From NCBI RefSeq assembly GCF_900156255.1, contig NZ_FTMK01000005.1:62001-126000 (forward strand): a DNA stretch of 64,000 nt, in the 5' to 3' direction. Every line of letters begins with the position of its first letter. Positions within the stretch are counted from its first letter, which is position 1. This DNA comes from Paracoccus thiocyanatus (GTDB taxonomy: Bacteria > Pseudomonadota > Alphaproteobacteria > Rhodobacterales > Rhodobacteraceae). The notes beneath the pieces were generated by a model. It was not told the origin of the DNA. It saw nothing but the letters and a program-made list of their open reading frames with translations, and searched no databases. Shown piece by piece: positions 11,076-18,417 of this stretch. The position numbers and the translations under genes were made by a program.

Positions 11076-11137
11076 GGGTATTTGAGCAACAGAGAAGCCA
11101 GACCCGGTTTTGCCGCTTCTCTGTTGCACAAATACCC
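11076..11137. repeat. Long inverted repeat (REP-like) between convergent genes
   Basis: Two 23-bp arms (11076-11098 and 11115-11137) match at 22 positions around a 16-nt spacer. The outer end is GGGTATTTG/CAAATACCC, the core shared with other intergenic repeats in the window (27897, 26412, 43921). It lies between the sdh terminator and the convergent metallo-hydrolase gene, where it could act as a bidirectional terminator or RNA 3' end stabiliser. The remainder of 10980-11330 shows no gene. Confidence 0.8.
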
Positions 11138-11330
11138 CGGCGGCAGCGCAACCGGACGATCCCAACGCATTTTTTCGCCAAGATCGACCTGGTCGATGGC
11201 CAGCCCCTGTGCAGGCGGCGATTGCGGCAGCGCCTTGCCAGCCACGCCGCCGCCTGCCCCGCGCGGCTGGTCGTGATCTTCGCCCCGGCCCGGCCCGCGG
11301 CGCGCGCCGACCAGGCGCATATCGCTGGTC

Positions 11331-12023
11331 CTAAAGCGTGACCGGCACCATCACCTCTGGCTCCAGCACCCGTACGCCGGGCAGGCCGGATTTCAGCGGC
11401 TCGGCATCCTGCGCCAGCAGCGGGAAGGTCTTGTAATGGCAAGGGATCACCGTCTTGAAGTCGAAATACTTCCGCGCCGCCCAGGCCGCCCGCTCCATGT
11501 CCATGGTGAAATGCCCGCCCGCGCAAAGGATGCCGATGTCGGGCTGGTGATATTCGCCCATCCATCCCATGTCCGCCATGATGTCGGTATCGCCCGAGAC
11601 ATAGATCACATGGCCTTCGCCGGCGATCATGTAGCCCGATTCGTGGCCGGCATAGACCGGCCCCTCGTTGCCGTCGAAGGACGAGGAATGGCTGGCATTC
11701 ACCATTGTCACCTTGGCGCCACCCAGATCGACGGTGCCGCCCTTGTTGAAGCCCATGCCTTCGATGCCCTGATGCGTCTGCCAGGTGCTGATCAGGTCAT
11801 AGATGCCGACGACCGGGATTTTCAGCTCGCGCGCGATGGACAGCGTGTCGCCGGTATGGTCGCCATGGCCATGGGTCAGCAGGATATGGGTGGCGCCGCG
11901 GATCGCCTCGTCGCGCCGGTCCTCGGGGAATACCGGATTGCCGGACAGCCAGGGGTCGATCAGGATCACCGCCTGTTCGATTTCCAGCCGAAAGCCGGAA
12001 TGGCCAAGCCAGGTCAGTTTCAT
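11331..12023 (-). CDS. Metal-dependent hydrolase, UPF0173 (metallo-beta-lactamase fold)
   Basis: 230 aa. The N-terminus [14 protein letters not shown] and the zinc motif THGHGDHTG (H51, H53, D55, H56) are typical of the UPF0173/UlaG-like group, with ASHSSS and VSGDTD further along as later metal-binding elements. The physiological substrate is unknown for the family. An AAGGAG site lies upstream of the ATG at 12023. It is divergent from gatC with 131 bp between them. Confidence 0.9.
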   Translation of the reverse strand: MKLTWLGHSGFRLEIEQAVILIDPWLSGNPVFPEDRRDEAIRGATHILLTHGHGDHTGDTLSIARELKIPVVGIYDLISTWQTHQGIEGMGFNKGGTVDLGGAKVTMVNASHSSSFDGNEGPVYAGHESGYMIAGEGHVIYVSGDTDIMADMGWMGEYHQPDIGILCAGGHFTMDMERAAWAARKYFDFKTVIPCHYKTFPLLAQDAEPLKSGLPGVRVLEPEVMVPVTL

Positions 12024-12154
12024 CGGAAGGCTCCTTGTTCTTGTGCTGCCGCATCCTGCCAAGCCGGGCCGCGGGGGTAAAGTTCCGCCTGCACGGGTGC
12101 TTGCCCCGCCCCGGCCGCCCCGGTAAAACCCGGCGCAAGCGAAAGGAGCCATCC

Positions 12155-12442
12155 ATGGCGATCACCGAGGACGAAGCCCGCAAGGTCGCGCATCTGGCGC
12201 GGATTGCGGTCAAGGACGCCGACCTGCCCGCGCTGGCGCAGGAATTGAACGGCATCCTGCATTTCATGGAACAGCTGAACGAGGTCGATGTCGACGGCGT
12301 CGAGCCGATGACCGGGGTTGAGCCGATGCGCCTCAAGCGCCGCCAGGATGTCGTCACCGATGGCGAGATGCAGGATCTGATCCTGAAGAACGCGCCCGAT
12401 GCGCGCGAGGGCTTCTTTGCCGTGCCGAAGGTGGTGGAATGA
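12155..12442 (+). CDS. gatC: Asp-tRNA(Asn)/Glu-tRNA(Gln) amidotransferase subunit C
   Basis: 95 aa, the usual size. It starts [17 protein letters not shown], has the [22 protein letters not shown] helix-linker region, and ends with the conserved [11 protein letters not shown]. It wraps around GatA and stabilises the GatCAB complex. Start 12155 follows AAAGGAG. It overlaps gatA by four bases (ATGA). No gatB gene is in the window. Confidence 0.95.
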   Translation: MAITEDEARKVAHLARIAVKDADLPALAQELNGILHFMEQLNEVDVDGVEPMTGVEPMRLKRRQDVVTDGEMQDLILKNAPDAREGFFAVPKVVE

Positions 12443-13920
12443 GCGACCTGAACAGACTGACGATCTCGGCCGCCCGCGACGGGCTGCGCAAGGGCGATTT
12501 CACCAGCCTTGAGCTGACCGAGGCCTGCCTGGGCGCCATCGAGGCTGCCGGGGCGCTGAACGCCTATTCGCACAAGACCCCGGAAAAGGCCCGCCAGATG
12601 GCCGAGGCCGCCGACCAGCGCATCGCGGCGGGCGACGCGCCCGCCATGTGCGGCATCCCGCTGGGCATCAAGGACCTGTTCTGCACCAAGGGCTTCCCGT
12701 CGCGGGCCGCCAGCCGCATCCTCGACGGCTTCCTGCCGCAATATGAATCGACGGTGACGCAGAACCTGTGGGATGCGGGCGCGGTCATGCTGGGCAAGCT
12801 CAGCATGGACGAATTCGCCATGGGTTCCTCGAACGAAAGCGCCTGCTATGGCCCGGTGGTGAACCCGTGGAAGGTGGACGACCGGCCGCTGACGCCCGGC
12901 GGCTCTTCGGGCGGCTCGGCGGCGGCGGTGGCGGCCGACCTGTGCCTGGCCGCGACCGGCACCGATACCGGCGGCTCGATCCGCCAGCCGGCGGCCTTCA
13001 CCGGCACGGTGGGGCTGAAGCCGACCTATGGCCGGGTCAGCCGCTGGGGGGTGATCGCATTCGCCAGTTCGTTGGACCAGGCCGGGCCGATGACGAAAGC
13101 GGTGCGCGATGCGGCGATCATGCTGGGCGCCATGGCCTCGGTCGATGCCAAGGATTCGACCAGCGCCGAACGTCCGGTGCCGGATTACGAGGCGGCGCTG
13201 AGCGGCGACATCCGCGGCCGTCGCATCGGCATTCCGCGCGAATACCGCATGGAGGGCATGTCGGACGAGATCGACGCGCTTTGGCACCAGGCGGCCGAGA
13301 TGCTGCGCGATGCCGGCGCCGAGGTGGTGGACATCACCCTGCCGCATACGAAATACGCGCTGCCGGCTTACTATGTGATCGCCCCGGCCGAGGCGTCGTC
13401 GAACCTCGCGCGCTATGACGGGGTGCGCTATGGCCGCCGCGCGACGCTTGGCGCCGGCGACGGCGTGGTCGAGATGTATGAAAAGACCCGCGCCGAAGGC
13501 TTCGGCCCCGAGGTGCAGCGCCGGGTGATGATCGGCACCTATGTGCTGTCGGCGGGCTTTTACGACGCCTATTACAACCGCGCCCGCAAGGTGCGCGCGC
13601 TGATCAAGCGCGACTTCGACCAGGTCTTTGCCGATGGCATCGACGCCATCCTGACGCCGGCCACCCCCAGCGCCGCCTTTGGCCTGGGCGAGATGGCGGG
13701 CAAGGACCCGGTCGAGATGTATCTCAACGACGTCTTTACCGTCACCGTGAACCTGGCCGGGCTGCCGGGGATTTCGGTGCCGGTGGGGCTGGACCGCCGG
13801 GGCCTGCCGCTGGGCATGCAGCTGATCGGCCGGCCCTGGGACGAAGGCGGGCTCTTGAACCTTGCGCAAAGCCTCGAATCTGCGGCAGGATTTACGGCGA
13901 AACCCTCGCGCTGGTGGTGA
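12439..13920 (+). CDS. gatA: Asp-tRNA(Asn)/Glu-tRNA(Gln) amidotransferase subunit A
   Basis: 493 aa amidase-signature enzyme. The Ser-cisSer-Lys triad is visible as K78 in GIKDLF, S156 in PGGSSGGS and S180 in [10 protein letters not shown]. It releases ammonia from glutamine for conversion of Glu-tRNA(Gln) or Asp-tRNA(Asn) to the amide form. Coupled to gatC by a four-base overlap. Its end slightly overlaps the upstream part of the next lipoprotein frame, but that gene's true start is at 13944. Confidence 0.97.
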   Translation: MSDLNRLTISAARDGLRKGDFTSLELTEACLGAIEAAGALNAYSHKTPEKARQMAEAADQRIAAGDAPAMCGIPLGIKDLFCTKGFPSRAASRILDGFLPQYESTVTQNLWDAGAVMLGKLSMDEFAMGSSNESACYGPVVNPWKVDDRPLTPGGSSGGSAAAVAADLCLAATGTDTGGSIRQPAAFTGTVGLKPTYGRVSRWGVIAFASSLDQAGPMTKAVRDAAIMLGAMASVDAKDSTSAERPVPDYEAALSGDIRGRRIGIPREYRMEGMSDEIDALWHQAAEMLRDAGAEVVDITLPHTKYALPAYYVIAPAEASSNLARYDGVRYGRRATLGAGDGVVEMYEKTRAEGFGPEVQRRVMIGTYVLSAGFYDAYYNRARKVRALIKRDFDQVFADGIDAILTPATPSAAFGLGEMAGKDPVEMYLNDVFTVTVNLAGLPGISVPVGLDRRGLPLGMQLIGRPWDEGGLLNLAQSLESAAGFTAKPSRWW

Positions 13921-13943
13921 CCGGCCTCAAACGGGAGAAAGCG

Positions 13944-14489
13944 ATGCGGAACCTGGCGATCCTGGCGGTGCTTGGCCTTGCTGCCTGCGGCGAGAATGCC
14001 GGCTGGAACCCGAATTACAGCGCCATGCACAATGGCTCGCCCTATGCGGAATATTTGCAGACGCGCGAGGTGGCGCTGCATGGCAGGGGGCCGGTGCCCG
14101 ATATCATCCCGGTGCAATTGCCGGTCCAGGCGCCGACCGCGGCCGATATTGCCGGAACGCCAGCAAAGCCGCCGGTGGCGGCGCGGCCCGCAGCCGATGC
14201 CGCCACCCGCCCCGCCGCCGCCGCGCCGGCGGGGGCGCCGGCGGCCGCGCCGTCTCTGGTGCGCTATGCCCGGCAGGAACGCCAGGCGCCGGGCACGCGG
14301 AAATACCAGCGCAGCGGCTCGGCCACGGCCGCGGCGGCGGCCTGCCGCAACTATGGCAGCGCCGACGTGGCGCAAAGCGCCTTCATCGCGGCGGGCGGGC
14401 CGGTGATCGACCCGCGCGGGCTTGATCCCGACGGCGACGGCTTTGCCTGCGGCTGGGACCCGCGCCCGCTGCGCCGATCGGGGCCTTGA
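13944..14489 (+). CDS. Excalibur calcium-binding domain lipoprotein
   Basis: 181 aa. The signal peptide ends in LGLAAC (lipobox). An alanine/proline-rich low-complexity linker covers roughly residues 60-115. The C-terminus carries an excalibur-type domain: a CRNYGSADVAQ start and an acidic DPDGDGFACGWD loop, the expected Ca2+-binding DxDxDG. Such domains occur on secreted or envelope proteins. Start 13944 has GGGAG upstream. Its TGA overlaps the TTG start of the following amidase gene. Confidence 0.82.
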   Translation: MRNLAILAVLGLAACGENAGWNPNYSAMHNGSPYAEYLQTREVALHGRGPVPDIIPVQLPVQAPTAADIAGTPAKPPVAARPAADAATRPAAAAPAGAPAAAPSLVRYARQERQAPGTRKYQRSGSATAAAAACRNYGSADVAQSAFIAAGGPVIDPRGLDPDGDGFACGWDPRPLRRSGP

Positions 14490-15193
14490 GCCCTTCGCCC
14501 AACCACGGCGACCGGCGCGGGCAGCGCCCCGAACTGATCGTGATCCATTACACCGGCATGGCGGACGGCCCCTCGGCCCGCGCCCGGCTTTGCGATCCCC
14601 TGGCCCAGGTCAGCGCGCATTGGCTGGTGCACGAGGACGGTCGGGCCGAACCCCTGGTCCCCGAGCATCGCCGCGCCTGGCACGCCGGCGCCGGCTCATG
14701 GCAGGGGCGCGAGGATGTCAATTCCCGCAGCATCGGCATCGAACTGGTCAATCCCGGCGACCGGCCTTTCCCCGAGCCGCAGATGGCGGCGCTCGAAGCA
14801 TTGCTTTGCGCCATCATGACGCGCTGGTCCATCCCGCCCCAGGGCGTGATCGGCCATTCCGACATGGCGCCGGGGCGCAAGATCGACCCCGGCCCGCGCT
14901 TCGACTGGCGCCGGCTGGCCTTGCAGGGGCTGGCGCTCTGGCCCGATGGCCCAGGCGCGGACCGGCCGCTGGCCGACAGCCTGGCGCGCATCGGCTATCC
15001 CCCGGATCCGGCGCGCCTCGCCGCCTTCCGCCTGCGCTTCCGTCCCTGGGCCTGCGGCCCCGAAGACGAAACCGACCGCCGGCTGGCCGCCACGCTGGCT
15101 TGCGCGCTTCTTTCGTGTCCAAATATCCCGCAGGGGGAGGCCGCCGCGCCAGCGGCGGGCGGGGGACGCGAAGTCCCCCAGCGAGGGTCCTAG
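14486..15193 (+). CDS. N-acetylmuramoyl-L-alanine amidase (amidase_2, AmiD type)
   Basis: 235 aa. Zinc ligands expected for the family are H21 (VIHYTGM), H124 (IGHSDMAPGRK) and D134 (DPGPRFDW). It should cut the amide bond between MurNAc and the stem peptide in wall recycling or remodelling. The start is TTG overlapping the upstream TGA; no ATG or GTG is available before the HYTG motif. No signal peptide is visible, so a cytoplasmic or moonlighting location is possible. The last 25 or so residues are encoded by a REP-like repeat and look like a late extension. Confidence 0.85.
   Translation: MSPSPNHGDRRGQRPELIVIHYTGMADGPSARARLCDPLAQVSAHWLVHEDGRAEPLVPEHRRAWHAGAGSWQGREDVNSRSIGIELVNPGDRPFPEPQMAALEALLCAIMTRWSIPPQGVIGHSDMAPGRKIDPGPRFDWRRLALQGLALWPDGPGADRPLADSLARIGYPPDPARLAAFRLRFRPWACGPEDETDRRLAATLACALLSCPNIPQGEAAAPAAGGGREVPQRGS
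15107..15180 (+). repeat. REP-like intergenic element running into the amidase 3' end
   Basis: It begins CTTCTTTCGTGTCCAAATAT and continues with CCCGCAGGGGG and a GGGGGAC-GCGAA-GTCCCCC hairpin (15161-15179). The first part is the reverse complement of the element at 45190-45242 with few changes. It is read in frame by the amidase gene and abuts the rlmJ stop. Confidence 0.7.
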
Positions 15194-15957
15194 AAAAGCG
15201 CGGCGATTCGCCGGGCCTCGGCCTCCAGCCCATAGGGCGGGTTCAGCACCGCCATGCCTGACCCGACCATGCCATGACCGGGCCGCGCCGGCGGGAACCG
15301 CACCTCCGAGATCAGCGCCTGGGCATGGTCGCGCCGCAGCGCCTCGACCATGGGCGCATGGCGACTGTCGGCCAGGATCGGATACCACAAGGCGATCACG
15401 CCCACGTTCCACTTGCGCGCCAGCTTGGCGATGTGGCGGGGAATTGCGTCGTAATCCGCCTTGACCTCATAGCTCGGGTCGATCAGCAGCAATCCGCGCC
15501 GCGGCACGGGCGGGCAAAGCGCCTGCGCCATCTGGAACCCGTCCTGGCGGTGCAGATGCGCGAAACCGGCGACCTCGGCCAGTGCCTGGTGCTCGGCCGG
15601 GTGCAGCTCGGCCAGATGCGCCACGTCGCCGGGGCGCAGGAATTGCTGCGCGATCAGCGGCGAGCCGGGATAGGCCGTAGGGCCATGGCGCGCCCGCACC
15701 GCATCCAGCGCCAGGCGCAGCGGGTGATCGGCGGCCAGCCAGTTTTCGGCCAGCGCGCGGGTGATGCCCGCATCCGCCTCGCCGGTCTTTTCCGCCTCGG
15801 GCGCCGCCAGGTCGTAAAGCCCGCGCCCGGCATGGGTTTCCAGATAGGACAGCGGTTTCGGCTTGGCGGCCAGATAGGCCAGCATCCAAGCCAGCAGCGC
15901 GTGCTTGTGCAGGTCGGCCAGGTTCCCGGCGTGATAGGCGTGCTGATAGGACAACAT
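15190..15957 (-). CDS. rlmJ: 23S rRNA (adenine(2030)-N(6))-methyltransferase
   Basis: 255 aa. It starts MLSYQHAYHAGNLADLHKH, the hallmark of RlmJ, and has the amino-methyltransferase motif DPSYE at 160-164 and an ETHAGRGLYDL SAM-site motif near 40-50. It methylates 23S rRNA. Its stop overlaps the convergent amidase stop by three bases. It lies on the same strand as, and about 30 bp beyond, the sRNA array terminator, so it probably has its own weak promoter or depends on read-through. Confidence 0.93.
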   Translation of the reverse strand: MLSYQHAYHAGNLADLHKHALLAWMLAYLAAKPKPLSYLETHAGRGLYDLAAPEAEKTGEADAGITRALAENWLAADHPLRLALDAVRARHGPTAYPGSPLIAQQFLRPGDVAHLAELHPAEHQALAEVAGFAHLHRQDGFQMAQALCPPVPRRGLLLIDPSYEVKADYDAIPRHIAKLARKWNVGVIALWYPILADSRHAPMVEALRRDHAQALISEVRFPPARPGHGMVGSGMAVLNPPYGLEAEARRIAALF

Positions 15958-15982
15958 GTCCCGCGATTAACCCGATGGCCTG

Positions 15983-16062
15983 GAAATGAAAAGCGGCGGC
16001 GCCCAGGGAGGAGGAGGGGGCACCGCCGCGCAACGCTGGCCCAGGGAGGAGGAGGGGCCGCG
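15983..16062 (-). ncRNA. Cuckoo sRNA unit 6 with terminator
   Basis: The first hairpin has GGCCC/GGGCC (16038-16042 with 16055-16059) plus flanking CGC/GCG. The second has GCGGCGG/CCGCCGC (15993-15999 with 16023-16029) and GCCC/GGGC. On the minus strand the second stem is followed by TTTTCATTTC, so it doubles as a rho-independent terminator. Confidence 0.8.
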
Positions 16063-16070
16063 TATAGGGT

Positions 16071-16139
16071 GCGGCAATGGCAGGGAGGAGGAAGCCATTA
16101 CCGCGTGCCGACGATCCCAGGGAGGAGGAGGGGACCGTC
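16071..16139 (-). ncRNA. Cuckoo sRNA unit 5
   Basis: The first hairpin has TCCC/GGGA inside GACG/CGTC (16110-16118 with 16131-16139). The second has AATGGC/GCCATT inside GCGG/CCGC (16071-16081 with 16094-16104). Loops are the shared CCUCCUCCC type. Confidence 0.8.
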
Positions 16140-16146
16140 CGCATGC

Positions 16147-16168
16147 CGTTCCGCCTTGCGGCGGTATG
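16147..16168. other. Extra hairpin without the cuckoo loop, inside the array
   Basis: CCGCC-TTGC-GGCGG (16151-16164) with outer partial pairing separates units 4 and 5. It accounts for the only irregular spacing in the array (66 bp between loops where other intervals are 37-44 bp). It could be an internal processing or attenuation site. Confidence 0.6.
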
Positions 16169-16172
16169 TCGT

Positions 16173-16240
16173 GGCGACACCCTCAGGGAGGAGGAAGGGT
16201 GCCGCCTGAACCGGGAAGCCCAGGGAGGAGGAGGGGCTTC
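16173..16240 (-). ncRNA. Cuckoo sRNA unit 4
   Basis: The first hairpin has GAAGCCC/GGGCTTC (16215-16221 with 16234-16240). The second has CACCCT/AGGGTG (16178-16183 with 16196-16201) inside GGCG/CGCC. The first hairpin and its downstream spacer nearly duplicate unit 2 and the following spacer. Confidence 0.8.
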
Positions 16241-16253
16241 ACCGTATCGGTTT

Positions 16254-16325
16254 GGCGGCACCTCCGGGAGGAGGGTGGAGGCTGCCGCCGGAACCGCGAG
16301 ACCCAGGGAGGAGGAGGGGTCCCGC
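16254..16325 (-). ncRNA. Cuckoo sRNA unit 3
   Basis: The first hairpin has GACCC/GGGTC (16300-16304 with 16317-16321) plus an outer GCG/CGC. The second has a 12-bp stem made of GGCGGCA/TGCCGCC and CCTCC/GGAGG with one bulge (16254-16265 with 16277-16289). Confidence 0.8.
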
Positions 16326-16335
16326 CGTATGAGAT

Positions 16336-16404
16336 GGCGGCGCCCCGAGGGAGGAGGGGGGCGGCCGCCTTGCAGATGAAGCCCAGGGAGGAGGAGGGGC
16401 TTCA
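16336..16404 (-). ncRNA. Cuckoo sRNA unit 2
   Basis: The first hairpin has an 8-bp TGAAGCCC/GGGCTTCA stem (16377-16384 with 16397-16404). The second has GCCCC/GGGGC (16342-16346 with 16358-16362) inside an outer GGCGG/CCGCC stem; its loop is GAGGGAGGAGG on the plus strand. Confidence 0.8.
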
Positions 16405-16416
16405 CTGTATCGGTTT

Positions 16417-16489
16417 GGCGGCATCCTCAGGGAGGAGGAGGGAGGATGCCGCCTGAACCCGGACCCAAGGGAGGAGGAGTGGGTCGGGT
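16417..16489 (-). ncRNA. Cuckoo sRNA unit 1 (promoter-proximal)
   Basis: The first hairpin has a GACCCA/TGGGTC stem (16462-16467 with 16480-16485), extended by ACCC/GGGT. The second has a perfect 12-bp stem (16417-16428 with 16442-16453). Both show the CCUCCUCCC loop. Confidence 0.82.
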
Positions 16490-16499
16490 GTTTCGTCTC

Positions 16500-16721
16500 T
16501 TACTTCGCGCCCCAGGCGGCTTCGTAGGCCACCGAGCGGATGGCGCCCCGGTTCAGGCCCAGATCCGCCAGTTCGCGGTTGGAAAGTTCGCCCAGTTCGC
16601 GCATGGTCTGGCGATAGACTGCGCGGCGGGCCAGATGGTCCCGCAGGTCGGACACGAATTTCGCGATCGCACCGTTGTTGCCGCGATGCGCGCCGCCATG
16701 GATCAGATCGAGAACAGCCAT
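16500..16721 (-). CDS. ccaF1: DUF1127 small RNA-binding-type protein, CcaF1-like
   Basis: 73 aa from the ATG at 16721; a GTG at 16730 is an alternative start. The C-terminal DUF1127 motif is LSNRELADLGLNRGAIRSVA. Arginine-rich DUF1127 proteins of this group include CcaF1 of R. sphaeroides, an RNA-binding protein involved in sRNA maturation and encoded upstream of the CcsR sRNAs. Here the sRNA array follows the stop codon by 11 nt on the same strand, so one transcript is likely. In the known case transcription is driven by stress sigma factors RpoHI/RpoHII; I could not identify such a promoter with confidence. Confidence 0.85.
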   Translation of the reverse strand: MAVLDLIHGGAHRGNNGAIAKFVSDLRDHLARRAVYRQTMRELGELSNRELADLGLNRGAIRSVAYEAAWGAK

Positions 16722-17048
16722 TTCATTCACTCTTTCGTCTTGCGGATGGCGCGGTTGGTTTTCCCTGTCGCGCTGTTGAGACGAACATGGCCCTTTTTCT
16801 GCATCTGCACAACGCCCAGAGGCGAGATGCTGCTATGCGGAAACGGCATGGCTGGCCGGGACGCCTTGTCACAAACCGTTCATAATCCGTGCGTTTTTTT
16901 CCGACCTTTTGCAAGCCGGAAGGTTTTTCCTAGTGCATGGGTCGTATTTTACGCGGGGGCACAGCGGTTTAGCGGCGCCGGCCCCTGGCGCGGGTTGCCC
17001 ATCGCGGTTCGAATTGCGATGCTGCGGGCGCTTCGAACGGGGATGGTC
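16722..17048. other. Intergenic region between ccaF1-like gene and mrp
   Basis: 327 bp between divergent genes with a T-rich stretch (16893-16910). It must hold the promoter of the DUF1127-sRNA transcript (minus) and of mrp (plus). A weak TTGCAA (16909) with TAGTGC 16 bp later points toward mrp. No gene or clear operator is seen. Confidence 0.4.
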
Positions 17049-18152
17049 ATGGCGATATCACGCGAACAGGTGCTTCAAGAACTTGCGCAGATACAGGTTC
17101 CGGGCGGCGGAAACCTGGTTTCAGCCGATCTGGTGCGTGCGCTGAATGTGGACGCGGGCGTGGTGCGATTCGTCATCGAAGCCGCGGACGCGGTCATGGC
17201 CCGCGCCCTGGCCCCGGTCGAGGCCGAAGCGCAGCGCCGCCTTTCTGCCCTTGCCGGGGTCGAGAAGGTGCAGATCGTGACCACCGCCCCGGCCGCCCCT
17301 CGCGGTCCCGCGCCGCAGGTCGTGGCCAGGTCGGGGGGCGAGCCGCCGCCCAGCCTCAAGATCGGGCGCCATCCCACGCCCCAGGCCGGACCCGCGCCGG
17401 TCAGCGGCGTGGCCCGCATCCTTGCCATCGGCTCGGGCAAGGGCGGGGTGGGGAAATCCACGCTGACCTCGAACCTGGCCGTGGCCCTGGCGCGCCAGGG
17501 CAGGCGGGTCGGCCTGCTGGATGCCGATATATATGGCCCGTCGCAGCCGCGGATGCTGGGGCTGACCGGGCAGCGCCCGACCAGCGAGGGCCAGATGATC
17601 CAGCCCTTGCATGCCCATGGCGTCACCGTCATGTCGCTGGGCCTGATGATGAAGGAAGGCGAGGCGGTGGTCTGGCGCGGCCCGATGCTGATGGGCGCGC
17701 TGCAACAGATGCTGAACCAGGTGAAATGGGGCGAACTGGACGTGCTGCTGGTGGACCTGCCGCCCGGCACCGGCGACGTGCAGCTTTCCTTGTGCCAAAA
17801 GGCGCAGGTCAGCGGCGCGATCATCGTCTCGACCCCGCAGGACGTGGCATTGATCGACGCGCGGCGCGCCATCGACATGTTCGACAAGCTCAAGACCCCG
17901 GTTCTGGGGCTGGTCGAGAACATGTCGACCTATATCTGTCCCAATTGCGGCCATGAGGCGCATCTGTTCGGCCATGGCGGCGTTGCCGCCGAGGCGGAAA
18001 AGCTGCAACTGCCCTTCCTGGGCGAGATCCCGCTGAACCTGGAGCTGCGGCTGGCCGGCGATGCCGGCACGCCTGTCGCGGCCGGGGACGGGCCGGCCGC
18101 GCAATCCTTTGCCCGGCTGGCCGAACGCCTGATCGCCGGCGGCATGGCCTGA
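17049..18152 (+). CDS. Iron-sulfur cluster carrier ATPase, Mrp/ApbC family
   Basis: 367 aa. A MIP18-like N-terminal domain (about residues 1-80) is followed by a proline-rich linker and a ParA-type ATPase with the deviant Walker A GSGKGGVGKST ending at residue 138. The CPNC pair at 297 and 300 is the expected cluster-binding CxxC of Mrp/NBP35 proteins. It should carry and transfer Fe-S clusters in the cytosol. ATGs at 17043 and 17049 are both possible; the second better fits a CGGGG site. Often named mrp or apbC. Confidence 0.93.
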   Translation: MAISREQVLQELAQIQVPGGGNLVSADLVRALNVDAGVVRFVIEAADAVMARALAPVEAEAQRRLSALAGVEKVQIVTTAPAAPRGPAPQVVARSGGEPPPSLKIGRHPTPQAGPAPVSGVARILAIGSGKGGVGKSTLTSNLAVALARQGRRVGLLDADIYGPSQPRMLGLTGQRPTSEGQMIQPLHAHGVTVMSLGLMMKEGEAVVWRGPMLMGALQQMLNQVKWGELDVLLVDLPPGTGDVQLSLCQKAQVSGAIIVSTPQDVALIDARRAIDMFDKLKTPVLGLVENMSTYICPNCGHEAHLFGHGGVAAEAEKLQLPFLGEIPLNLELRLAGDAGTPVAAGDGPAAQSFARLAERLIAGGMA

Positions 18153-18162
18153 ACGGCGTTCC

Positions 18163-18200
18163 GGGAAATCACGGGAACGACGCCTGGGAAAGCACGGGAA
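18163..18200 (+). repeat. Direct repeat of about 15 bp downstream of mrp
   Basis: GGGAAATCACGGGAA (18163-18177) and GGGAAAGCACGGGAA (18186-18200) differ at one position and have a 23-bp period. They lie just after the mrp stop; a role is not evident. Confidence 0.6.
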
Positions 18201-18417
18201 ACGCCCCGATTCACCGAATCACCGCGCCGTGATGGGCCGTGACCGGGCGAGGTTTCGGCGATTCTCCGTTCCACCTTCGGATGGAAAACCGGCCCGCGGC
18301 TCAGGCCGGCGGCGATTCTTTGGGATTGTGGGATTTATTTGCCACAGCCCGGTCCCATACCACATCTAGTAGCGGTCAATTCCCTGGCTTCGATACCTGC
18401 CCGTGCGGTCGCGGCCC

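Larger units (their letters stand above)
15983..16489 (-). ncRNA. Six-unit cuckoo (CcsR-type) sRNA array
   Basis: Twelve hairpins in tandem share one loop. On the minus strand it reads TCCTCCTCCCT (plus strand AGGGAGGAGGA at 16005, 16043, 16082, 16119, 16185, 16222, 16305, 16385, 16429 and 16468, with slightly varied copies at 16266 and 16347). The stems differ in sequence but stay complementary. Short and long stems alternate, so the hairpins group into six pairs of about 70-80 nt. The array begins 11 nt after the stop of a DUF1127 gene on the same strand. This matches the CcsR1-4 sRNAs of R. sphaeroides, which lie downstream of the DUF1127 gene ccaF1 and carry CCUCCUCCC loops. The loop is anti-Shine-Dalgarno. 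The last hairpin is followed by TTTT and probably terminates the transcript. Confidence 0.88.

Noticed and set aside
14486..14488. Alternative ATG start for the amidase
   Set aside because: The next in-frame ATG is after the zinc ligand H21, which would remove an essential residue, so TTG was kept.
15986..16456. Plus-strand proline/glycine/glutamate-rich open frames over the array
   Set aside because: They arise from the repeated AGGGAGGAGGA and have no family likeness; the structural signal and neighbouring gene are on the minus strand.
15986..16490. CRISPR-like regular repeat array
   Set aside because: The repeated unit is only 11 nt and lies in hairpin loops. The 'spacers' are self-complementary arms, and no cas gene is near. 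It is an RNA hairpin array.
18321..18335. Tandem TGGGATT as MraZ box
   Set aside because: The period is 8 bp, not the 10-bp TGGGN-N5 spacing known for MraZ boxes, and only two copies exist.
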